Shown here: positions 1-5,001 of the stretch, one piece after another
Numbering within the stretch: position 1 is the first letter of the stretch
How the letters are laid out: each line of letters begins with the position of its first letter
DNA from: Actinomycetota bacterium
Lineage (GTDB): Bacteria; Actinomycetota; Thermoleophilia; Solirubrobacterales; Solirubrobacteraceae
Length of the DNA: 8,456 bases
NCBI GenBank assembly: GCA_009699615.1
Contig: WLNV01000057.1
Span: forward strand, 1-8,456
Reading direction: 5' to 3'
Translations under genes and position numbers: made by a program
The notes under the pieces: generated by a model
Seen by the model: the letters and a program-made list of their open reading frames with translations, nothing else
What the model was told of the DNA's origin: nothing
Databases searched by the model: none

Positions 1-1215
1 CGGCGTTCTGGTCCGCTGGATCTTGAGGCGCTTGAAGCGATCACCGATGCCGTTGAGTCGGGCGCGGGGCTGCCGGAGGTTGTTCGCGCTGCTGCGCGAA
101 CGCTTGAGGCCAGCCTGGCGGTCAGCGACCGTGCCGGTCACGTCCTTGCAGTAGCGGCGCGCTCCTCGGCCGACGAGGCATCGTTGCTGGCCGACGGCAG
201 CGGCGTTGAAGTGATCGAGCTGCGCGTCAGCGACGCGATCGTTGGTGTCCTGCGGCTCCGCGCGCGCGGCGAGCTTGACGCTGCGTTGCTGAGGCTGGTA
301 GCGGCTTTGATCGGCTCCGAGGTGGAGCGCGTTCGGGCGCCGTCGCGTGCGTCGGCCGAAGCCTCCGAACTCTTCCTGCTGGCCGTAATGACGCGCGAAC
401 TCGACGACGCTCTCGCCGTCGGTGCGGCCGCTGCAGAGTTGGGTACCAGTCTTGACGACGGTGCCAGCATGATCGTTGTACGTGCACACGCCCACGTCGC
501 CGCCAGCGAGGGCCGCCGCGCTCGCGTGCATTCGCTGGTCGACCGCGCCGCCTGCGGCGTTGTCCCCGGTTCTCTCAGCGCGCTGACGCCGCCGCGTGAA
601 CTGCCCGGCGACGACGTGGTCGTCCTCTTGCCGAGCGGCGACGACGCGCTAGCTGCGCGCGCCGCGGGGGCGATCCGCAGCGAACTGCTGGCGGGCCTCA
701 CTGGGCACAGCGTGACGATCGGCCGCAGCCGTCCCTGCAGCGATCTCGCCCAGCTCCACCGCGCTGCCGCCGAGGCGCTGCTGGCCGTCAACGTCGCGGA
801 AGGAGACGACGAGCATCCGGTGATGGCTTTTGAGCAGACCGGTGCCTACCGGCTGCTGCTCTCGGCGATGGCAGATAACCCGGAGGAGCTGCAGCGCTTC
901 TACTCGGAGACAGTCGAGCCGCTGGTCGCCTACGACGAGCAATATGAGACCGATCTGGTGCTGACAGTTGAGACCTTTCTTGAGGCCGACGGCAATGTTG
1001 CCGGCACGGCGCAGCGGCTCTTCACACATCGCCACACCGTCCGCTACCGCCTGGAACGGGTCCGCGATCTCTGTGGCCACGATGTTGGTTCAAGCGACGG
1101 GCGCGAGAAGCTCAGCCTCGGGCTGAAGGCGATGCGTGTGCTTGGAATCCCTCGCCGTGGCGGGCCCGCCAGCGAACCGGGCCTTAGCGGCGGCCGCGTA
1201 TCGAACCCGCGCTGA
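1..1215 (+). CDS. PucR/CdaR-type helix-turn-helix transcriptional regulator (5' end missing)
   Basis: The frame is open from the first base, so the gene starts upstream of the window; the TTG at 184 is an internal codon, not the start. 404 residues are visible. The first ~115 resemble a degenerate sensory (GAF-like) region, ending near a helical stretch with SEVERVRAPSRASAEASEL. The middle (about visible residues 150-275) looks like the GGDEF-like domain of PucR regulators, with IGRSRPCSDLAQLHRAAAEA. The C-terminal DNA-binding domain is clear at about residues 320-376: TVETFLEADGNVAGTAQRLF followed by THRHTVRYRLERVRDL, the PucR HTH (HTH_30) pattern. A ~20-residue Gly/Pro/Arg-rich tail follows. 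Known family members control purine, sugar-diacid or other catabolic genes; the target here is unknown. It lies 52 bp before tRNA-Gln on the same strand. Family assignment is firm; ligand and regulon are not inferable. Confidence 0.88.
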   Translation, partial: RRSGPLDLEALEAITDAVESGAGLPEVVRAAARTLEASLAVSDRAGHVLAVAARSSADEASLLADGSGVEVIELRVSDAIVGVLRLRARGELDAALLRLVAALIGSEVERVRAPSRASAEASELFLLAVMTRELDDALAVGAAAAELGTSLDDGASMIVVRAHAHVAASEGRRARVHSLVDRAACGVVPGSLSALTPPRELPGDDVVVLLPSGDDALAARAAGAIRSELLAGLTGHSVTIGRSRPCSDLAQLHRAAAEALLAVNVAEGDDEHPVMAFEQTGAYRLLLSAMADNPEELQRFYSETVEPLVAYDEQYETDLVLTVETFLEADGNVAGTAQRLFTHRHTVRYRLERVRDLCGHDVGSSDGREKLSLGLKAMRVLGIPRRGGPASEPGLSGGRVSNPR

Positions 1216-1248
1216 CCCTCGTGCGGGCCGCTGGCGCTGGTCAGGGCT

Positions 1249-1254
1249 TATGAT
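1249..1254 (+). promoter_or_regulatory. Probable -10 box of the tRNA-Gln promoter (TATGAT)
   Basis: TATGAT matches the sigma-70-type -10 consensus at five of six positions and lies 13 nt before the mature tRNA 5' end, giving a predicted transcript start near 1261. No convincing -35 box is seen at 16-18 nt upstream. A short perfect inverted repeat (AGGG, 4-nt loop, CCCT; 1256-1267) sits between the box and the tRNA. Inference from position and sequence only. Confidence 0.5.
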
Positions 1255-1267
1255 CAGGGAAGTCCCT

Positions 1268-1338
1268 TGGGGGGTGGTGTAACGGCAGCACAACGGCCTT
1301 TGGCGCCGTTAGTCGGGGTTCGAATCCCTGCCCCCCAG
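1268..1338 (+). tRNA. tRNA-Gln, anticodon TTG
   Basis: All cloverleaf arms can be drawn. The acceptor stem is TGGGGGG (1268-1274) with CCCCCCA (1331-1337). The D stem is GTGT/GCAC with one G-U pair (1277-1280 with 1288-1291). The anticodon stem is ACGGC/GCCGT (1293-1297 with 1305-1309), around a seven-base loop with anticodon TTG at 1300-1302. The T stem is CGGGG/CCCTG with one G-U pair, around the loop TTCGAAT (1319-1325). G1338 is the discriminator base; the CCA end is not encoded and must be added afterwards. The anticodon reads CAA, and CAG by wobble. It sits between the PucR-type gene and glmU; tRNA-Gln beside glmU is, from memory, also seen in other actinobacteria. Confidence 0.96.
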
Positions 1339-1391
1339 CTAAGTAGCGCTGCAGGTGTCCACCCGGAGCTGCGCTTTCAGCCCGCGGCCTC

Positions 1392-1397
1392 TACGAT
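1392..1397 (+). promoter_or_regulatory. Probable -10 box for leaderless glmU mRNA (TACGAT)
   Basis: TACGAT lies exactly 6 nt before the GTG start of glmU, and no Shine-Dalgarno sequence precedes that start. A transcript beginning about 6-7 nt after the box would start at the GTG itself, i.e. leaderless. The same spacing recurs before pth and the DUF4235 gene in this window, which strengthens the call. No clear -35 box is seen. Confidence 0.5.
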
Positions 1398-1403
1398 GGG
1401 CAT

Positions 1404-2792
1404 GTGTCCGCCTACACAGCCGTCATTTTGGCCGCCGGCCAAGGGACACGCATGCGTTCGCGCAAGCCGAAGGTCCTCCACGACCTCTGCGGCCGTTCGC
1501 TGATCGAGTGGACTCTCGTCGCGGCACGCGAGGCTGGCTGCACGAAGCTGATTGTCGTCGATGCTCCTGAGCGCCCGCTCGACGGCCTTCTCGGGGACGA
1601 TGTTGAGCTGGTAGTCCAGCCGCAAGCCGACGGCACGGCCGGGGCTGTAGCGGCTGCGCTTGCTTCGCTGCCAGCGGGAAGCCCGGTTGTGATTCTCAGC
1701 GGCGACGTGCCTCTGATCAGCGCTGAGACAATCCGCGAACTGGTTTCGGTTCACGAGGACACCGGCGCGGCGGCGACGGTCGCAACAGCGCTGCTCGAAG
1801 ATCCAAGCGGCTACGGGCGCGTCGTACGCAGAGCCGATGGCACGCTTGAGAAAATTGTTGAGACCAAGACCGAAGGCGATGCCACCGCCGAGGAGCTTCT
1901 GATCACCGAGGTCAACAGCGGCGTCTACGTCTTCGATCCGGCTGCGCTAACTGAAGCTCTGCCCGCCGTGGGTACCGACAACAGTCAGGGCGAGCGCTAT
2001 CTCCCGGCCGTACTGCCGCTGATCGAGGCTGCCGGGGGAACGGTCGCCGTTCACTCCGTTGACGATCCTTCGATGCTGCTCGGTGCCAATGATCGCGTTG
2101 ACCTCGCCGAGCTGCGCGATCTGGCGCAGATGCAGATCATCGAGGCCCACCTGCTTAGCGGTGTCGACATCGTCGCTCCGGCTTCAACGCAGATCGACAT
2201 CGACGTCGAGATCGGAACCGACAGCGTGATCGAACCGTTCACCGCGCTCTGCGGCGCGACGAAGATCGGCGAACGCTCGACGATCGGCCCGGATTCGACT
2301 CTGACCGATGCCACTATCGGTGACGACGTCACCGTGCTGCGCAGTCACCTGACCGAATGCGAAGTCCGCAGCCAGGCAAGCATTGGGCCGTTCTCGCACC
2401 TTCGGCCCGGCTCGCTGGTTCGCGAGCGGGCCAAGGTCGGAGCCTTCGTTGAACTGAAGAACTCCGACATTGGCGAAGGTGCGAAGGTTCCGCACCTCTC
2501 CTACGTCGGCGACGCCGAGGTGGGAGCCGGCGCCAACCTTGGCGCGGGGACGATCACCGCGAACTACGACGGCGTCAACAAGCACCGCACGGTCTTCGGT
2601 GAGCGCGTCAATGGGGGCGTGCACGTCTCCTACATCGCGCCGGTTGAGGTCGGCGACGACTCTTGGACGGCGGCCGGCAGCGTCATTACCGAAGCTGTTC
2701 CGCCAGGCTCGCTGGCGATCGGCCGAGGGCGGCAGGAGAACAAGGATGGATACGACGCGCGCCGCAAGCGTGAGGCGGAGGATAAGAAGTGA
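1404..2792 (+). CDS. glmU: Bifunctional GlmU: N-acetylglucosamine-1-phosphate uridyltransferase / glucosamine-1-phosphate acetyltransferase
   Basis: GlmU acetylates glucosamine-1-phosphate with acetyl-CoA and then couples the product to UTP, giving UDP-GlcNAc for peptidoglycan; it is cytosolic. The 462 residues fit the family (E. coli 456). The N-terminal uridyltransferase shows LAAGQGTRMRSRKPKVLH (residues 9-26), SGDVPLIS with D101, GYGR (137-140), EVNSGVYVFD, and GAND with N229; D101 and N229 match the Mg-binding pair. The C-terminal left-handed beta-helix has hexapeptide repeats from about residue 250. The acetyltransferase residues R334, K352, H364, Y367, N387 and K393 align with the E. 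coli set, mostly shifted by one. The start is GTG 1404, placed by the LAAG motif and the 6-nt distance from a -10 box; no in-frame start is seen upstream. Two local differences from the usual pattern are GTAGA where many have GT(G/A)HA, and GVHVS where many have GS(D/N)T. It overlaps prs by 4 nt. Confidence 0.97.
   Translation: MSAYTAVILAAGQGTRMRSRKPKVLHDLCGRSLIEWTLVAAREAGCTKLIVVDAPERPLDGLLGDDVELVVQPQADGTAGAVAAALASLPAGSPVVILSGDVPLISAETIRELVSVHEDTGAAATVATALLEDPSGYGRVVRRADGTLEKIVETKTEGDATAEELLITEVNSGVYVFDPAALTEALPAVGTDNSQGERYLPAVLPLIEAAGGTVAVHSVDDPSMLLGANDRVDLAELRDLAQMQIIEAHLLSGVDIVAPASTQIDIDVEIGTDSVIEPFTALCGATKIGERSTIGPDSTLTDATIGDDVTVLRSHLTECEVRSQASIGPFSHLRPGSLVRERAKVGAFVELKNSDIGEGAKVPHLSYVGDAEVGAGANLGAGTITANYDGVNKHRTVFGERVNGGVHVSYIAPVEVGDDSWTAAGSVITEAVPPGSLAIGRGRQENKDGYDARRKREAEDKK
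2777..2781 (+). promoter_or_regulatory. Shine-Dalgarno sequence that fixes the prs start
   Basis: GGAGG ends 7 nt before the GTG at 2789. This decides between three in-frame candidates (GTG 2789, ATG 2822, ATG 2864); the two internal ATGs have no comparable site. The sequence lies within the last codons of glmU, consistent with coupled translation. Confidence 0.75.
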
Positions 2793-3841
2793 CCGATCTC
2801 GCGCCTAGACTCCCGATCGAAATGGTGACCCAGAGCGGCCTGCAGCCAGCAACCAGCATCCCGATGGATTACGACAAGCGGATGATGGTCGTCTCCGGTC
2901 GCGCTCACCCCGAGCTGGCTTCGAAGATCGCCGACCGGCTCGGCGTCGACCTCGGCCCGGTGACGCTTAAGACCTTCTCCAACGGCGAGGTCTACTGCCG
3001 CTTCGACGAGTCGATCCGTGGCGCTGACGTCTTCATCGTTCAGCCGACCTGCGGCAACGCGGCCACCGGAGTGACAGCGAACGACGCCTTGATGGAGCTG
3101 ATGGTGATGATCGACGCAGCCGTCGGCGCCTCTGCCCACCGCGTGATCGCTGTAACGCCGTGGTACGGGTATTCCCGTCAGGACAAGAAGTCGGCCCCGC
3201 GTGAACCGATCAGCGCACGACTGGTGGCGCGGATGCTCGAATCGGCTGGCGCCGATCGCGTCCTGACAATGGACCTTCATGCCGGTCAGGTGCAGGGCTT
3301 CTTCCAAATACCGGTTGATCACATGACGGCGATGTTCATGCTGACGCAGTACTTCGAGGATCTCGGACTCGATGATCTCGTCGTCGTCTCTCCAGATGCC
3401 GGTCGCGTCAAGCTGAACAAGAAGTTCGCTTCCAAGATCGGAGCCGAACTCGCGATCCTCGATAAGGAGCGCCCCGACCATCAGGTTGCCGAGGTCGGTT
3501 ACGTGATCGGTGACGTTGCAGGGAAGACCGCGGTCCTCGTCGACGACATGATCGACACCGCAGGCACTCTCGCCGTCGCGGGTCAAGCGGTGCTGGAAGC
3601 CGGGGCGACAAGCGTCTACGCGGCCGCTACGCACGGAATTTTCAGCGGCGCCGCATGGGAGAATCTCGCGAGCGCAAGCTTCGAACAGATCGTCGTCACG
3701 GACACAGTCCCGCTTCGGCCCGGCGCGCCGGAGAACGTTCGCGTACTGACCTGCGCCGACGTGCTGACCGACTCGATTCGCAGGATCTTCACCGACGACT
3801 CCGTCAGCGAAGTCTTCGGCGGCGAGAACCAGCTCTTCTAA
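2789..3841 (+). CDS. prs: Ribose-phosphate pyrophosphokinase (PRPP synthetase)
   Basis: Prs transfers pyrophosphate from ATP to ribose-5-phosphate, giving PRPP for purine, pyrimidine, NAD, histidine and tryptophan synthesis; it is cytosolic. Recognisable motifs in order are SGRAHPELA (36-44), FSNGEVYCRFDESIRG (63-78), the flexible catalytic loop YSRQDKK (128-134), DLHAGQVQGFF with H164 (162-172), VSPDAGRVK (200-208), LDKERP, IGDVAGK, and the PRPP-binding loop DDMIDTAGT (252-260). It is 350 residues; most bacterial enzymes are about 310-325. The excess is a ~30-residue N-terminal extension before the first strand. The GTG start is supported by GGAGG 7 nt upstream and forms a 4-nt overlap (GTGA) with glmU, so co-transcription and translational coupling are likely. 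If the ATG at 2864 were used instead, the protein would have normal length. Its TAA ends 2 nt from the stop of a convergent gene. Confidence 0.97.
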   Translation: MTDLAPRLPIEMVTQSGLQPATSIPMDYDKRMMVVSGRAHPELASKIADRLGVDLGPVTLKTFSNGEVYCRFDESIRGADVFIVQPTCGNAATGVTANDALMELMVMIDAAVGASAHRVIAVTPWYGYSRQDKKSAPREPISARLVARMLESAGADRVLTMDLHAGQVQGFFQIPVDHMTAMFMLTQYFEDLGLDDLVVVSPDAGRVKLNKKFASKIGAELAILDKERPDHQVAEVGYVIGDVAGKTAVLVDDMIDTAGTLAVAGQAVLEAGATSVYAAATHGIFSGAAWENLASASFEQIVVTDTVPLRPGAPENVRVLTCADVLTDSIRRIFTDDSVSEVFGGENQLF

Positions 3842-3843
3842 CT

Positions 3844-4149
3844 TCAGCCGCCGATAACGAAGCCGCGCTCGATCAGCGTCACGACCGCTGCTTCGAAAGC
3901 GGCGAAGTCGCGCGCCAGCAGATGCTCGATCGGTCTCCCGTTTGGCCCGTCGGTACGAACCCAAAGCTTCAGCACCTCGGGACCAACGCTCGCCTGAGCC
4001 TCCTCGGTCAGCTGCAGCAGGATCGGCAGCTCAGGCCGGTGGTCAAGGCTGTCGGCGATGATCTCGATCGGGTTGCTGTCGAGCGCGGCGCAGAGCTCCT
4101 CGTCGCTTAAGCCAAGCTGCTGCATCAGCAGTACGGCGGCAGTAGCCAT
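3844..4149 (-). CDS. Small conserved-looking protein of unknown function (101 residues)
   Basis: Not recognised. The product is soluble and predominantly helical in appearance, with no signal peptide or membrane segment. Visible stretches are LGLSDEELCAAL (12-23), which could be a short helix-turn-helix-like segment, LDHRPELPILLQLTEEA (35-51), PEVLKLWVR (57-65), and a C-terminal helix-rich part GRPIEHLLARDFAAFEAAV (71-89). The arrangement faintly recalls DUF2384 (antitoxin-type) domains, but the match is too weak to assign. The start is ATG at 4149, 10 nt after the stop of the DUF4235 gene on the same strand, with no strong ribosome binding site, so it is probably the second gene of a two-gene unit. 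It converges on prs, with stop codons only 2 nt apart. The low density of rare codons and coherent hydrophobic patterning favour a real gene. Confidence 0.7.
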   Translation of the reverse strand: MATAAVLLMQQLGLSDEELCAALDSNPIEIIADSLDHRPELPILLQLTEEAQASVGPEVLKLWVRTDGPNGRPIEHLLARDFAAFEAAVVTLIERGFVIGG

Positions 4150-4159
4150 CGTCTTGACT

Positions 4160-4468
4160 TCAGTCGCCGCGGGCCTGCAGCCGTGCGGCAGGTGGGCGGG
4201 TCCGTTCGCCGGGCCAGAAGCCTGTGATGTAGCGGAAACCCGAGGCCCCGGCCCGCGTGAAGGTGGCGGTCGTCACGGCGATGATCGAACCCTTGAGCGC
4301 GGCCGCGGCGATCACCTCCGGCCAACTTGCCAGCTCGGTTGTAGCGGTCGGCGGCTCAGCGCCCCGCGTCCGTTCCCAGCCGTCGGCGAAAGTCGTTTGA
4401 CCGACACGCTTCGCCAGCACGGTGCCGAGCAGAAGCCCGATCGGCATGAAAAGAATCTTCGCGATCAC
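4160..4468 (-). CDS. DUF4235 family small membrane protein
   Basis: The 102-residue product fits the actinobacterial DUF4235 family, whose function is unknown. An N-terminal hydrophobic segment ILFMPIGLLLGTVLAKRV (5-22) resembles the family start (KxLYKPxGLxxG). It is followed by a hydrophilic loop, then WPEVIAAAALKGSIIAVTTA (49-68), probably the second membrane segment, and the hallmark ending DRAGATGFRRxTGxWP, here TRAGASGFRYITGFWPGE (71-88). A ~14-residue Arg/Ala-rich tail follows. The start is GTG (4466-4468), with no Shine-Dalgarno sequence but a TAGTCT box 6 nt upstream on the same strand, suggesting leaderless expression. It is the first gene of a two-gene minus-strand unit and is divergent from the gene at 4549. 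Confidence 0.82.
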   Translation of the reverse strand: MIAKILFMPIGLLLGTVLAKRVGQTTFADGWERTRGAEPPTATTELASWPEVIAAAALKGSIIAVTTATFTRAGASGFRYITGFWPGERTRPPAARLQARGD

Positions 4469-4474
4469 GTTGCC

Positions 4475-4480
4475 AGACTA
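4475..4480 (-). promoter_or_regulatory. Probable -10 box for leaderless DUF4235 mRNA (TAGTCT)
   Basis: Read on the minus strand, TAGTCT is followed by 6 nt (GGCAAC) and then the GTG start. A TTGCCG further upstream (plus-strand 4496-4501, 15-nt gap) could serve as a weak -35. The location matches the TAnnnT-N6-start pattern of glmU and pth. Confidence 0.42.
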
Positions 4481-4534
4481 CCGCCAGCGCGTCCTCGGCA
4501 ACGCGCGACCGGCGCTCGACGCCCGACCGGCGTT

Positions 4535-4540
4535 TACCCT
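4535..4540 (+). promoter_or_regulatory. Probable -10 box for the gene at 4549 (TACCCT)
   Basis: TACCCT lies 8 nt before the GTG at 4549, and no ribosome binding site is present between them. It is the plus-strand partner of the divergent promoter in the 80-bp region 4469-4548. The box is weaker than the others (TAnnnT only), so this rests mainly on the shared spacing pattern. Confidence 0.35.
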
Positions 4541-4548
4541 CTGACTTC

Positions 4549-5001
4549 GTGATTCTTCCGCGAATCTGGGTAATCGCCCTGCTTGTCCTGCTCTTCCTTG
4601 CCGCTTCGGCCTTCGCCGCGCGCTGGCTGACGGCCGAGAATCGTGAGCGTGCTGCGGTCGTTGAGCTGCTTCACCTTCAGAAGGAGGGCGATGCGTCAGG
4701 GATGCTGGCGCTGCTCCCCGGTTGTGCGCAGAAGCCGAAGTGCCGTGCCGACGTCAACGCCAACGCCCGCACACTGCGCGGAGGCGGCCGCTTGACGATT
4801 CTGCGCTACGACTCGGGTAGCTCGTACGCCTTTGCCGCCAGCAGCGGCGCTTCGCGGGTCGCTTGGGACCGCGGTGGCGCGACGCCTGCGGTTGTCCAGT
4901 GCGTCGCGGTCGAGCGTCGTGGACTTGCTTTCATCGGCGGCAGCATCGTTCTTCACTCGATCAGCCGGCCGATTCCCGGAGAGGGATCATGCCCCGGCTG
5001 A
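4549..5001 (+). CDS. Membrane-anchored extracytoplasmic protein of unknown function, four cysteines
   Basis: The 150-residue product has one strongly hydrophobic N-terminal segment (about residues 5-24, WVIALLVLLFLAASAFAA), which acts as an uncleaved anchor or signal. It has no lipobox. The remainder should face outside: a helical part ENRERAAVVELLHLQ (30-44), the Cys pair C59 and C65 (PGCAQKPKC), then beta-like sequence with C118 (VVQCVAVERRG) and C148 at the end (GEGSCPG). The four cysteines could form two disulfides. I recall similar uncharacterised proteins in Solirubrobacterales but no named family, so no function is given. The start is GTG 4549, chosen because the hydrophobic segment begins directly after it and a -10-like box lies 8 nt before. 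The last 13 nt overlap the start of the glycoside hydrolase, suggesting co-expression. Confidence 0.75.
   Translation: MILPRIWVIALLVLLFLAASAFAARWLTAENRERAAVVELLHLQKEGDASGMLALLPGCAQKPKCRADVNANARTLRGGGRLTILRYDSGSSYAFAASSGASRVAWDRGGATPAVVQCVAVERRGLAFIGGSIVLHSISRPIPGEGSCPG
4978..4985 (+). promoter_or_regulatory. Ribosome binding site fixing the glycoside hydrolase start
   Basis: GGAGAGGG precedes the ATG at 4989; its GGAG part has a 7-nt spacer. It supports ATG 4989 over the longer frame opening at 4863, as does the signal peptide beginning right after that ATG. It lies inside the 3' end of the upstream gene. Confidence 0.7.

Noticed and set aside
138..791. Minus-strand open frames opposite the PucR-type gene
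   Set aside because: Translation is Ser/Ala/Arg-rich low complexity typical of a wrong frame in high-GC DNA; the plus strand carries a clear PucR HTH domain.
1212..1244. Inverted repeat CTGACC/GGTCAG around the end of the PucR-type gene as a terminator or operator
   Set aside because: A 6-bp stem with a 21-nt loop, no T-run, and overlap with the stop codon. Too weak to call.
1344..1375. Possible hairpin (GCAGGT/ACC...CTGC) between tRNA-Gln and glmU as a terminator or riboswitch
   Set aside because: The stem is interrupted by a 5-nt bulge, has no T-run, and no known riboswitch core is visible in this short gap.
2630..3964. A 444-codon open frame on the minus strand, antisense to prs
   Set aside because: Same explanation: in register with prs, kept open by avoidance of TTA, CTA and TCA codons. 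The prs motifs on the plus strand are unmistakable.
3844..4468. Toxin-antitoxin pair formed by the two minus-strand small genes
   Set aside because: The 101-residue protein has a faint DUF2384-like layout, but its neighbour is a DUF4235 membrane protein, not a RES-type or other toxin. No support beyond size and adjacency.
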